This document shows, in pieces, positions 44,862-53,595 of a stretch of DNA of 64,000 nucleotides. Position numbers and translations under genes: made by a program. The stretch comes from JBBQFI01 sp038321775 (GTDB lineage Bacteria; Verrucomicrobiota; Verrucomicrobiia; Chthoniobacterales; UBA10450): the NCBI GenBank assembly GCA_038321775.1, contig JBBQFI010000012.1:12282-76281 (forward strand). The letters run 5' to 3'. Numbering within the stretch: position 1 is the stretch's first letter; the number at the start of each line of letters is the position of its first letter. A model generated the notes under the pieces. That model did no database searches. It saw nothing but the letters and a program-made list of their open reading frames with translations, and had not been told where the DNA came from.

Positions 44862-45811
44862 GAATTCTTCGGCACCGTGATCGGTGGCAAAATCTCTTCG
44901 ATTTCTGTGCGCGAATCTTCAAGCCATGGCGGAACACGCAAATTGTTTCCGAGTTCTTCCAGATTTTCGTCCAAAGTAAATCCCGGCGGATCCGTCGCGA
45001 TTTCGAAGAGCACTCCGCCCGGCTCGCGAAAATAAATCGAGTGAAAGTAAGTGCGCTCCATTATCGGACTGACGTTGTAGCCGAGGCCGATGAGATGCTC
45101 CCGCCACGTGCGTTGTTCTTCATCATTTCGCGCGCGAAAAGCGATATGATGCACGGACCCAGCAGCAACCTGCCCGGGATAACTTTCCGGCATGCAAAGT
45201 AAATCGATCGTCCTTCCGGCGCCGGTGATACTTGAAGCAGCAAAGCGAAAACGATTCCCATCCTGGTCGACGAGTCGATAACCAAAGCTCTCGGTTAGGA
45301 GTTTCGCCGTGCGTTCGTATCCTTCGAGCGCCAGGGAGACGCTGTGGAATCCGCGTAGCGAATATTCGATCGGGACCGAACTGTGCGACCATGGTTCCGC
45401 TGCGTCGCTGGAACTTGAGGCGATCAGTTCCAGCAGGAGACCATCGGGATCGATGAAGCGAATTACTTCTTCGCCGAAGCGAGTGATTGTTTTCTCGGCC
45501 GTGACATGCTGTTGCGCCAGGCGTTCCAACCAATAACCAACCGCGTGCGGTGTAATGGCGAACGCAGTCGTTTCAACCTGACCGGTGCCGCGAACACCAC
45601 CCCGTGCCCCTGGCCAGGGGAAGAACGTGAGAATGGTTCCGGGCGTTCCGCGCGCATCGCCAAAGTAAAAATGATACGTGCCGGGATCATCGAAATTTAC
45701 CGTACGCTTCACTAAACGCAGGCCGAGCAGCCCCACATAAAAATCGAGATTACGCTGCGGATCAGTCGCAATCGCAGTGACGTGATGAAGTCCGCTGATG
45801 GAAAGGTTCAT
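44858..45811 (-). CDS. Glyoxalase/VOC ring-cleaving dioxygenase, MhqO-like
   Basis: 317 residues with two VOC modules. The N-terminal ISGLHHVTAIA and YHFYFGDARGTPGT, and the later ALEGYERTAKLL and GSVHHIAFRAR blocks, give the metal ligands (His in HHVT, His in VHHIAF, Glu in LFEIA). Relatives such as MhqO open hydroquinone rings or detoxify quinone adducts. It is the first gene of a coupled pair with the MhqD-like esterase. ATG at 45809-45811. Confidence 0.85.
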   Translation of the reverse strand: MNLSISGLHHVTAIATDPQRNLDFYVGLLGLRLVKRTVNFDDPGTYHFYFGDARGTPGTILTFFPWPGARGGVRGTGQVETTAFAITPHAVGYWLERLAQQHVTAEKTITRFGEEVIRFIDPDGLLLELIASSSSDAAEPWSHSSVPIEYSLRGFHSVSLALEGYERTAKLLTESFGYRLVDQDGNRFRFAASSITGAGRTIDLLCMPESYPGQVAAGSVHHIAFRARNDEEQRTWREHLIGLGYNVSPIMERTYFHSIYFREPGGVLFEIATDPPGFTLDENLEELGNNLRVPPWLEDSRTEIEEILPPITVPKNS

Positions 45812-45956
45812 ACGGTTTGTCGTTATAGCGCCCCTGTTTGTTGCCGGTTCAAGAATTGCATTATACCAATCTTCCCGATCGATCGATTCTCAAATCTTCC
45901 TTCATTTCTTGCCTGTTGATGTTCGCCACGTAAATGAATTCTGATAGGAGCACGTT

Positions 45957-46472
45957 ATGAATTGGGATGCGATTAATGCCATTGCGCAGCTGATTAGTTC
46001 GATCGGCGTGATTGTCTCGCTCCTTTATCTCGCGGTGCAGGTGCATCGCAGCACGCGCATCACGAAACTGGCCGCGCAAGATGCCGCGACGACTGCGTTG
46101 CGAGATGTCACGCGGCCGTTCGCGGAAAATCCTGAAGTGGGAACGATTTGGCGCAAAGGTCTGGAAGATATCAACTCACTTACGCCCGATGAAAAAGCGC
46201 GTTTTTTTCACGTCGCTTTTCAATTTCTCAAAGCGATGGAGACGATTCACTTCCATTACATTTACGGGGTGATGGAAGAACAGATATGGCGTGGCTGGCG
46301 TAACCTTTATCGTGATTACCTCGATTCTCCCGGGCTGAATTATTACTGGAACCTGCGCCACAATCTTTTCTCCGATCGCTTTCAGGAATTCGTGGCCGCC
46401 TTGGAACAACCGAAGCATCGCATGACTGTGGGTAATCTCCTTGGTAAAGAAAATCCCGGCGCGAGCGGCTAA
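45957..46472 (+). CDS. Membrane-anchored hypothetical protein
   Basis: 171 residues. A single N-terminal transmembrane helix (about residues 8-26) is followed by a helical, Phe/Tyr-rich soluble part (FHYIYGVMEEQIWRGW). It resembles proteins of unknown function with the motif L-A-x-Q-x-R-x-S-T-R after the anchor. A ribosome-binding site TAGGAG precedes the ATG at 45957. A nine-base dyad (46502-46510 with 46517-46525) lies downstream. Confidence 0.65.
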   Translation: MNWDAINAIAQLISSIGVIVSLLYLAVQVHRSTRITKLAAQDAATTALRDVTRPFAENPEVGTIWRKGLEDINSLTPDEKARFFHVAFQFLKAMETIHFHYIYGVMEEQIWRGWRNLYRDYLDSPGLNYYWNLRHNLFSDRFQEFVAALEQPKHRMTVGNLLGKENPGASG

Positions 46473-46566
46473 CTCTTTCGCCGAAGAATTCGTTAACCAG
46501 CAAAGGTAACAATCGAGTTACCTTTCGTCAGTAGCCGACGAAAGCGCGACTCATTACAGGTTCGGC

Positions 46567-47019
46567 GTGAAAAAACTCATACCTTTTGTTGTGATCGCGC
46601 TCTTCGTGGCGCCATCGTTCGTGAAAGCTGGCGTGCAGGATCGACTCTTCGATTTTACCGATGCCTACTATTTGCAAAACGGAATCAATCCCGCCGCGAT
46701 CGACGGCCGGCGCCAACCCGGCCCGAAAACGCTGAATGATATCGCGCGCAAGAACGGCCGCGATCTGGATCGAACGCCGATCATCGCGAGTGAGCGATAT
46801 CGATAATCTTTTCAAAAAGGTTACGTCACGAAACGGACGCGGCCGCTGACGGATGTTTTGCATTACAGCATTTGTCCGGTGATCAAAGAGCCGCGGAACG
46901 GCGGAATCGCGCCCGATCAATTTCTGGCGATCACGCGCAAAGCGGACGGTTCCGCGCTCGAACCAAAATTTCTTGCGGAATTCAACAGTTTGCAGACAAC
47001 GGGAAGGCTGGCGAATTGA
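46567..47019 (+). pseudogene. Small secreted protein gene interrupted by an in-frame stop
   Basis: From ATG 46567 the frame encodes a signal peptide (VVIALFVAPSFVKA) and 79 residues, then a TAA at 46804-46806. The same frame continues for another 70 codons to a TGA at 47017-47019, with normal composition (SFQKGYVTKRTRPL, IAPDQFLAITRKADG). The whole would be a natural protein of about 149 residues if a single CAA-to-TAA change were reversed. Family unknown. An intrinsic terminator follows at 47075, supporting one original gene. Sequencing error is an alternative. Confidence 0.75.
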
Positions 47020-47074
47020 TTTGATCGAACAAGACGCCAAGTCTGGCGTCTAAGAAAATTAGGGTAAAAAGGGT

Positions 47075-47109
47075 TGCCGCTCCGGATTAATTTTCGGGGC
47101 GGCTTTTTT
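47075..47109 (+). terminator. Intrinsic terminator after the interrupted secreted-protein gene
   Basis: Nine-bp GC-rich stem (GCCGCTCCG at 47075-47083 with CGGGGCGGC at 47094-47102, one G-U pair) with a ten-base loop and seven T residues at 47103-47109. Confidence 0.8.
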
Positions 47110-47192
47110 TGCACCGCACTTCTGCGAGGGGAGTCAGCAGAGGCGAGATTTTTGGCTCGCCTCGGTTCCGGCTTAACGGTCACGCTAAGAGC

Positions 47193-48224
47193 ATGCGAAT
47201 CTCGAAGATATTTTCTGTCCTCTTTTTCGTAACAGCGTGGACAATATCGTCCTCTATCGCGTCGACCCACTTAGAGAAGCCGAAGATGAAAGCGATCGTT
47301 GTTCATGAATACGGCGGTCCCGAAGTGTTGAAGAACGAAGATTGGCCGCGACCGGAGCCGAAGGAAAATGAAGTTCTCGTAAGAGTGATCGCGAGCGGGG
47401 TGAATCCGGCCGATCCGCTAATCGTTTCCGGTAAGTATGCGAAGCAATTTGGAACTCATTTGCCATTGATTCCCGGGTACGACATTGCGGGCGTGGTGGA
47501 AAAAACGGGTGCGCAAATTACGAAATTGAAAATCGGCGATCCCATTTTTGCTTTCGTCCTTTGGGGCGGCGGTTGGGCGCAGTACGCGGTCGCGACGGAA
47601 GGGGAAGCTGCTCTCAAACCGAAATCGATTGGCTATGTCGAAGCGGCGGCGGTACCTCTCGCGGCGTTAACGGCATGGCAGGCGTTAATCGACTCGGCGA
47701 AATTAAGCGCGGGGCAAACGGTCCTCATTCATGGCGGATCGGGCGGAGTCGGAAGTTTCGCAATTCAAATCGCGAAAGCGCGGGGTGCGAAAGTGATCGC
47801 GACCACCTCCACTGCAAATCAAGATTTACTTAAGCAATTGGGTGCCGACGTCGCCATCGATTATACGAAGACGAAGTTTGAAAGTGTGGCGAAGAATGTC
47901 GATGTCGTGCTCGATCCAGTCGGAAGGGATACGCTGGCGCGTTCCTACGCCGTCGTGAAAAAAGGCGGCGTCGTCGTCTCACTCGTCTCGGGCCTCGACC
48001 AAAAGGAATTGGATAAATATGGAATTCACGGCGTGCCGCTTGCGGCTAAGCCGAATGCCGATGAGCTCGCTGAGATTGGGAAACTGATCGACGAGAAAAA
48101 AATCAAGCCGATTGTCTCTCAAGTTCTGTCGCTTACCGATGCCGTGAAAGCCGAAGAGCAAGCGGAAACGCATCACACGCGTGGCAAGATCGTGATCAAA
48201 ATCGCGGACGAGCCTGGCGCCTAA
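47193..48224 (+). CDS. Exported MDR-family quinone oxidoreductase-like protein
   Basis: 343 residues from ATG 47193. The body is a medium-chain reductase of the zinc-free quinone oxidoreductase type: MKAIVVHEYGGPEVLK, VNPADPLIVSGKYA, LIPGYDIAGVVE, and a Rossmann NADP site HGGSGGVGSFAIQIAKARGA. Before the normal start there is an extra hydrophobic leader with signal-peptide character (residues 1-25). It is tandem with a paralogue 10 bp downstream. Membrane export of a cofactor-dependent enzyme is unusual, and a cytoplasmic start at the internal MKAIVV (about residue 32) is the alternative. The TAA stop lies in a CCTAACGA word. Confidence 0.85.
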   Translation: MRISKIFSVLFFVTAWTISSSIASTHLEKPKMKAIVVHEYGGPEVLKNEDWPRPEPKENEVLVRVIASGVNPADPLIVSGKYAKQFGTHLPLIPGYDIAGVVEKTGAQITKLKIGDPIFAFVLWGGGWAQYAVATEGEAALKPKSIGYVEAAAVPLAALTAWQALIDSAKLSAGQTVLIHGGSGGVGSFAIQIAKARGAKVIATTSTANQDLLKQLGADVAIDYTKTKFESVAKNVDVVLDPVGRDTLARSYAVVKKGGVVVSLVSGLDQKELDKYGIHGVPLAAKPNADELAEIGKLIDEKKIKPIVSQVLSLTDAVKAEEQAETHHTRGKIVIKIADEPGA

Positions 48225-48234
48225 CGAACATCCT

Positions 48235-49269
48235 ATGAAAAACAAAATCGTTCTTGTTTTTGCGACGTTGTGCGCCGCATCAGTTTTCGCGCAATCGTCG
48301 CCGCCATCGATGAAAGCCGTGGTCATGCACACTTATGGCGGTCCCGAGGTTTTGAAATACGAAGAGGTAGCGCGCCCCGTCCCGAAAGAGGATGAGATTT
48401 TAATTCGTGTGATCGCGGCTTCGGTCAATCCGGTCGATGTTGCCATTCGCTCCGGAAAGTTTGCGAAATATTTTCATACCGACCTTCCGTTGATTCCCGG
48501 CATGGACGCATCGGGAATCGTGGAAAAAACCGGGGCAAAGATCGTGAAATTCAAAACGGGCGATCCGGTCTACGCGTTTTTCACTTTGGAAAGGGAAGGG
48601 GGATACGCACAGTTTGTTATCGCGAAGGCGAACGAAATCGCCGTTAAACCAAAAGCGCTTAGTTACGAAGAGGCCGCGGCGGTGCCGGCGGTTGGATCGA
48701 CGGCATGGCAGGCTTTAATCGAAACGGCGAAACTCGAGGCGGCCCAAACAGTTCTTATTCAGGGCGGGTCCGGCGGCGTTGGACATTGTGCAATTCAAAT
48801 CGCAAAAGCGCGTGGCGCGCACGTCATTGCCACGGCGTCGACAAACAATCAGGATTTCCTCAAGAAAATGGGCGCTGACGAAGCGATCGATTACACCAAG
48901 ACGAAGTTTGAGGATGTGGTGAAAGACGTCGATGTCGTGCTCGACGCCGTCGGAGGAGAAACGCTCGCTCGTTCATACGGCGTGGTGAAGAAAGGCGGGA
49001 TCATTGTTTCAATTGCGGATGAGCCCGATGAAGCGGTGCTGAAGGCGCACGGAATTCGCGGCGTCTCAATCTCTGCGGTGCCGAAAGCAAGCGTGCTCGA
49101 AGAACTGACCGCGCTGATCGACGCGAAAAAATTAATGCCGGTTGTTTCCAAGACTTTCCCATTGGCCGAAGTCGCGAAAGCACAGGAAGCAATTGCTACG
49201 CGGCACACGCGTGGAAAGATCGTTCTCAAAGTGGCTGAAGAAACGAAAGTCGCCGCGGATCGAAGTTAG
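48235..49269 (+). CDS. Second MDR-family oxidoreductase, tandem paralogue with signal-like leader
   Basis: 344 residues, closely similar to the preceding gene product along its length (MKAVVMHTYGGPEVLKYEE, LIPGMDASGIVEKTGAK, QGGSGGVGHCAIQIAKARGA). It too begins with a separate short hydrophobic leader (IVLFVATLCAASVFAQ-like) ahead of the catalytic domain. The pair looks like a duplication that preserved the leader. Likely NADPH-dependent quinone or enone reductase; substrate unknown. The DUF4126 gene follows after 2 bp. Confidence 0.85.
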   Translation: MKNKIVLVFATLCAASVFAQSSPPSMKAVVMHTYGGPEVLKYEEVARPVPKEDEILIRVIAASVNPVDVAIRSGKFAKYFHTDLPLIPGMDASGIVEKTGAKIVKFKTGDPVYAFFTLEREGGYAQFVIAKANEIAVKPKALSYEEAAAVPAVGSTAWQALIETAKLEAAQTVLIQGGSGGVGHCAIQIAKARGAHVIATASTNNQDFLKKMGADEAIDYTKTKFEDVVKDVDVVLDAVGGETLARSYGVVKKGGIIVSIADEPDEAVLKAHGIRGVSISAVPKASVLEELTALIDAKKLMPVVSKTFPLAEVAKAQEAIATRHTRGKIVLKVAEETKVAADRS

Positions 49270-49271
49270 GA

Positions 49272-49754
49272 ATGAATCTATTAATGGTTCTCGGAATTTT
49301 CGCGGTTGGTATCGTCGCCGGACTGCGCACGTTTACTCCGCTCGCAATCGTTTGCTGGGCCGCGCATTTTGGATGGCTGAACCTCACTGATTCGCGTTTG
49401 TCTATCCTCGCCAGTCCCGTGGCAATCGGAATTGCGTCGCTGCTGGCGTTCGGTGAACTGATTGCGGACAAGCTGCCAAAGACTCCAAGCCGTATTTCGG
49501 CCGGACCGCTGATGGCGCGAGTTTTTTCCGGTGCTTTCGCGGCAAGCGCGGTAGCAATAGGCATGCATCACCCCATCATGCTCGCGATCATTCTTGGCGT
49601 AGCTGGAGCGCTCGCGGGAGCTTTCGGCGGATATTATCTCCGTCGTTCGCTCACGAAGGGATATAACCTGCCCGATATCATTGTCGCATTGAGCGAAGAT
49701 TTAGTTGCGGTTGGTGGCGGCTTCTTTCTAGTCAGGCAAATGCTGCTGGCTTAG
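49272..49754 (+). CDS. DUF4126 family membrane protein
   Basis: 160-residue inner-membrane protein with about four hydrophobic helices. The family mark is the beginning VGIVAGLRTFTPLAIVCWA, the LIADKLPKTPSRIS segment and the RSLTKGYNLPDIIVALSED end. Function unknown. It starts 2 bp after the MDR gene and may be co-transcribed. Confidence 0.85.
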   Translation: MNLLMVLGIFAVGIVAGLRTFTPLAIVCWAAHFGWLNLTDSRLSILASPVAIGIASLLAFGELIADKLPKTPSRISAGPLMARVFSGAFAASAVAIGMHHPIMLAIILGVAGALAGAFGGYYLRRSLTKGYNLPDIIVALSEDLVAVGGGFFLVRQMLLA

Positions 49755-49782
49755 TGTAGCAAAAATTATTTCCTGTTTCCGA

Positions 49783-51021
49783 ATGTCTGAACACGAGCCT
49801 AACGAGCAATCCGAATTACCAGAAGGTGAGGATGCGTCGCCATCCGCCCAAGAGCGGCCTGCCCGCCCTTCTTCGCTTACGCCAGAACAACGCCGGTTGC
49901 TTGGAAAACCGCGTCCTCTGCATGAACGGGTCGAGGCGGAACAACGCAGTAATCAAACCAATGCTGCTGAGTCGGGGCCTGGACCACAAAGAGAACGCGA
50001 AACGCGAACGAGCGCGCGGCAAGCGAAGGAACCTCTCGTAGAAACGGCCGGAGCGAAGGGGGTAGGCGAAGAGGGAGTCGCGCAACGTGCCGCGGCCAGG
50101 CGGTCGGACAACAAATCTTCAAGTCGCAGCGAAATGCAACATGCGGCCCTCATTATCGGCGCTCTCCTGATTCTCTTTCTCACATTCTATGTCGGCAAAA
50201 AATTCGATTACTTGCGTTACCTACTTTTGACGCGGAATCAGCCCAAGCTAAATGAAACCGTCCCAAGCAAATTTAACGCTACGTCCGCGGATGAGTTAAT
50301 CGAACAGGCGCTCACGGCTGAGCGGTCGGGTAACTGGCACGATGCGGCGGAACGCCTGATCGCTGCCAAATACAAAAACTTAAAATATCCCGGGATTCTT
50401 TTCCGCGTCGGCAAACTTGCCTACGACCATGGCGATTTTAATTCTGCCGACAGACTTTTCGAACGCGCGATCGCGTTTGGCGAAAACGCGGCGACGGCAA
50501 ATTATTTTCGTGGACTGCTGGCGACACGTCATCGCGATTTACCCGCGGCCGAACGTTTTTTTGAGGCCGCGGCTAACGCCGATCCTTTCACGCCGGATTA
50601 CTATTACTATTGGGGCGAAGCGCTCCGCATGGATCATCATCCGCAGGAAGCGATTGTTCGCTACCAGCAGGCGGAACATCGCGCGCGCACTGATCAGGAC
50701 GCGGCCGTCTGCCGGTTCAAGGTGCGGATGGCGCGGATCGAAGCGGGGGACGTTGATAAGCTCAACGAGGAGATTCAGAGACTCGCGAAGGACAACTTCT
50801 TGACGGTCGATTGGTTAATGACCGATGCAGCGGTAAAAATACGGGGAGGCAAGATCGACGAAGCCTTGCGAAGAATTTACGAAGCGCGCGCTGGCGATAG
50901 TCGGCGTGGACTCTTCCTTTCCTGCGCGAGCGATGCGTTGTTCGATGACGCGAGCAAGAAGCGAGTCGAAATAGCGATGGCTTGCGGGTCGGGGACATCG
51001 ATTCCGACACCGCTGCCCTAA
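49783..51021 (+). CDS. Membrane-anchored TPR protein
   Basis: 412 residues. A charged, disordered cytoplasmic N-terminus of about 118 residues (Glu/Pro/Arg-rich) leads to one transmembrane helix at 121-137. A C-terminal helical-repeat region has TPR-like units such as YDHGDFNSADRLFERAIAFGE and RHRDLPAAERFFEAAANADP. The soluble repeats should face the periplasm. Partner unknown. The first residues read EPNEQ through a CCTAACGA word at 49798 and the TAA stop comes from another at 51017. Confidence 0.78.
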   Translation: MSEHEPNEQSELPEGEDASPSAQERPARPSSLTPEQRRLLGKPRPLHERVEAEQRSNQTNAAESGPGPQRERETRTSARQAKEPLVETAGAKGVGEEGVAQRAAARRSDNKSSSRSEMQHAALIIGALLILFLTFYVGKKFDYLRYLLLTRNQPKLNETVPSKFNATSADELIEQALTAERSGNWHDAAERLIAAKYKNLKYPGILFRVGKLAYDHGDFNSADRLFERAIAFGENAATANYFRGLLATRHRDLPAAERFFEAAANADPFTPDYYYYWGEALRMDHHPQEAIVRYQQAEHRARTDQDAAVCRFKVRMARIEAGDVDKLNEEIQRLAKDNFLTVDWLMTDAAVKIRGGKIDEALRRIYEARAGDSRRGLFLSCASDALFDDASKKRVEIAMACGSGTSIPTPLP

Positions 51022-51025
51022 CGAA

Positions 51026-51056
51026 ATAAAAAAGCGGCGTTCGGTGACCGCCGCCT
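51026..51056 (-). terminator. Intrinsic terminator of the 51.1-51.7 kb PEP-CTERM gene
   Basis: On the minus strand a six- to seven-bp GC stem (arms at 51049-51054 and 51034-51039) is followed by TTTTTTATTT. It sits about 22 bp past the stop of the PEP-CTERM gene and close to the convergent TPR gene end. Confidence 0.75.
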
Positions 51057-51077
51057 AATTTGAAAATTTAAAGAGCG

Positions 51078-51722
51078 CTAGGCGAGACGCCGGCGCAACG
51101 ATGCCAGCAAAAGACCGCCCAGTCCCAAACCGAACAAGGCATACACGGACGGCTCTGGAATTACCGTAGGTTCGAGTTGGAAATCTAATCCGTCCTTGGG
51201 AATTTTGATCGTGAGAACATCGGACGTGCCATCGATGGATGCGAGAGTCTCAGAGCCAAAATCAAACGTAATCGTGCCCTGATAGGTGCCGCTAAACGCA
51301 AATGGCGTGGGCATCGATTCTTTCATGCCGGAATAATCATGCACGCCCTGTTGGAGCATGAAGGAATCGCTGATCGAAAAGCCCCCGGCTGTTCCTTGCA
51401 GAGTTACGTGAACAGGAAGACTGCTTTCGAGATCAATCGAGAAGTTGTAGAGCAAAGAGAAAAAGTCGCCCGCGTCGGCAGAAAAAGTCCCGGAAACGCC
51501 GATCGTCGCGGAACTGTTCGGAGTAATGTTGATATCGGTGGCGCCAAGGATCTGCACCAGACTTCCGCCGATGATCTGAGCGGTCATGTCGTTATTAAAG
51601 AAGACGCCACTCGGAGTGAAGCTCGGCTGATCGGGATCGAGCGTTAAGCTTCCGGCATTCGCCAGCGGACAGAAAATAGAGAGAGCTGCGGCAGTAGATA
51701 ATGAAATGAGATGTTTACGCAT
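51078..51722 (-). CDS. PEP-CTERM protein of unknown function
   Basis: 214 residues from ATG 51720-51722. Signal peptide ends PLANAG. The middle is a beta-rich, Ser/Thr-rich extracellular-type sequence without a family I recognise. The C-terminus VIPEPSVYALFGLG, a hydrophobic helix and RRRLA form a PEP-CTERM signal. It would be sorted by exosortase with the CHRD protein at 39.1 kb and anchored at the envelope. Confidence 0.85.
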   Translation of the reverse strand: MRKHLISLSTAAALSIFCPLANAGSLTLDPDQPSFTPSGVFFNNDMTAQIIGGSLVQILGATDINITPNSSATIGVSGTFSADAGDFFSLLYNFSIDLESSLPVHVTLQGTAGGFSISDSFMLQQGVHDYSGMKESMPTPFAFSGTYQGTITFDFGSETLASIDGTSDVLTIKIPKDGLDFQLEPTVIPEPSVYALFGLGLGGLLLASLRRRLA

Positions 51723-51787
51723 AATCGTGGGACCCCTGTAGTCGTGCGGCATACTGCAAAATTTCCCCGGGGCAGGTCAAGCCTTTT

Positions 51788-51961
51788 TTACCGGTTTCCC
51801 ATAGGGTGAACGACCACCTTCCACAGCTTATAGGGCTCAGTGCGAGCGTTTCGTCCGCTGTTAAAGCGCGGCATATTCTGAATCTGTGATGCGGTCACGT
51901 AAATTGCCTGACCTGGTCCCCAACTCATTGTGTCCGGCCAACTGAGGCGCTTGAATGATCC
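51788..51961 (-). pseudogene. C-terminal remnant of a yellow/MRJP-like beta-propeller protein
   Basis: About 58 codons ending at a TAA at 51788-51790 read as the closing blade of a major-royal-jelly/yellow-type or SMP-30-like propeller: WPDTMSWGP then IYVTASQIQNMPRFN and RTEPYKLWKV. Those proteins are about 350 residues long. No upstream part in the same frame resembles the family, and the next gene starts at about 52.0 kb. I read this as a remnant of a deleted gene. Confidence 0.5.
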
Positions 51962-52009
51962 CTTGCGCCGTCGATTGAAGCCGCGACAATCGCGTCTACG
52001 TTTTTGGCC

Positions 52010-53284
52010 GTGAAACTTTCCAAATTCAAAATTGCAAGTTGGATTGCTGTTCTGGCTCTTGTGCCGCATCTCGCTAAGGCGCAAGCGCAGCTCGATCAGT
52101 CAGCGATGGCACCGGCCGATAAACTTCAGGTCGAAACCATTGCGTCGGTACCGATTCAAATTCGACAAAAACTTTTGTCGCAAATGGATGAACATGCGCG
52201 CGAAAAATTTGCTCAGCAATTTCGCGAGCTACCAGCGAGTGGTGCTTCGAATGCAAAAATCAACGCTCTTTTTATGGCGTGGGGCGCACTCGATCCTGTC
52301 GCTGCGATTACAAACGCCAAAACGTTTTCCACACCAGACACGCGCCGGGTTGGCGTGGAAGCGCTTCTTTATGGAATGAAACCGGAGGAGGCCGGGAAAG
52401 TAGCTCCTTTAATAAGAGGCTTTGCGGATGATTTCCTTCCGCCGGGGCAGAAGCAACGTTTCCTCGGCATAAGTATCGTAAAGTGGAGCCAGGCCGATCC
52501 GCCTGCCGCCGCGCGTTTCTTCGCTGAAGTTTATCCCGGTGCCGGTGCGCGTTTGGTAAAACCTGGAGGAGGAGACGGTGACCTCATTGTCGCGATCAAA
52601 GGCGTCGCGACAAATTGGGGCGCTGCTTCGCCGCAGGCTGCGCTTGAGTGGCTTCACGATAATGTGAAGCCCGAAAGCGTTATTGCGAAGCAAGATCTGG
52701 TCATGGGTTGGCGGCGTAAAGATGCCAAAGCAGCTTTCGCTTATTTGTGTGCGCACACCGCTACACCGGTTGAGCAGGAAGTAGCCGGCGCGATGGCAGC
52801 TTTAATGGCGGACCAGGATCCGCGTGTTTGTCTTCAATGGGTCGAATGGATAAAAGATGAAAGGTCGAGGCGGCAGACGCGGCTGGAGATTGCAGAACTC
52901 TGGGCGCGGCACGATCCGATAGCAGCGGCTGAATGGGCTCGCGGCTTGTCGGGCAAGGAAGCTAACGGACCAGTTGCAGTAGTAGCAGGAGTTTGGGCCA
53001 TAAGTGATGGACCTGCCGCGGAAAAGTGGATTCAAACATTGAAGACTCCAATACGTGATGCGGGGATTCGCGGTTACGCCATCTCGACATCAGGGAAAGA
53101 TCCGAAAGGCGCGCTGGCCTGGGTCACAAAAATGAAAGACCGCAATGTGCGTATGCGCCTGATGTTCGCTATTGCTTCCGAATGGTCGAAGGAGAATCCC
53201 ACGGATTCCAAAGCCTGGGTCGAACAGAACAGGCAGCTATCGGACGCGGATAAGAAGCGGTTGCTGAGCGGCGAAATCGACTGA
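52010..53284 (+). CDS. Exported alpha-helical repeat protein
   Basis: 424 residues from GTG 52010 (TTG 52004 is a near alternative). Signal peptide ends AHLAKAQA-like. The rest is a series of about 35-residue helical pairs in which W-a-x-x-D-P-x-A-A-x-x-W recurs (MAWGALDPVAAI, IVKWSQADPPAAARF, AELWARHDPIAAAEWA, VWAISDGPAAEKW). This is typical of large lineage-specific helical families in Verrucomicrobiota. Function unknown; a periplasmic scaffold is inference. Confidence 0.72.
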   Translation: MKLSKFKIASWIAVLALVPHLAKAQAQLDQSAMAPADKLQVETIASVPIQIRQKLLSQMDEHAREKFAQQFRELPASGASNAKINALFMAWGALDPVAAITNAKTFSTPDTRRVGVEALLYGMKPEEAGKVAPLIRGFADDFLPPGQKQRFLGISIVKWSQADPPAAARFFAEVYPGAGARLVKPGGGDGDLIVAIKGVATNWGAASPQAALEWLHDNVKPESVIAKQDLVMGWRRKDAKAAFAYLCAHTATPVEQEVAGAMAALMADQDPRVCLQWVEWIKDERSRRQTRLEIAELWARHDPIAAAEWARGLSGKEANGPVAVVAGVWAISDGPAAEKWIQTLKTPIRDAGIRGYAISTSGKDPKGALAWVTKMKDRNVRMRLMFAIASEWSKENPTDSKAWVEQNRQLSDADKKRLLSGEID

Positions 53285-53383
53285 CGAGCTCTCGCTGATA
53301 TAGATCAGACAACTTGTCCGGCGTCAGCGCGATTCGTTAGGAATCCAAAATCGGGGTACAGTTTTTCCTGGTTAAAGGGATAT

Positions 53384-53454
53384 GGGCGGTGAGGGTTTCG
53401 AACCCCCGACCTACTGGGTGTAAACCAGCCGCTCTACCACTGAGCTAACCGCCC
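53384..53454 (-). tRNA. tRNA-Val(UAC)
   Basis: On the minus strand a 71-base cloverleaf: acceptor GGGCGGT pairs with ACCGCCC, D-arm GCTC/GAGC, anticodon loop TTTACAC inside a CUGG/CCAG stem giving anticodon UAC, and a T-loop TTCGAAA. CCA is not encoded. It stands alone. Confidence 0.93.
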
Positions 53455-53595
53455 GTCTTTGCCTGACCATACGTCAGCTTCCGAACTGCACAGAAGTTAT
53501 TTAGTCCCGCTAATTCGTAAATAGGAAACTAAGCCCCCAAAAAGTAACTAAGCTATTTAGTTGCAGTTAACAAAAGATAGTCTATCTACAGCGCC

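Noticed and set aside
46567..47019. Genetic recoding (TAA read as an amino acid) at 46804
   Set aside because: Many other genes here end properly at TAA, so a mutation or sequencing error is simpler.
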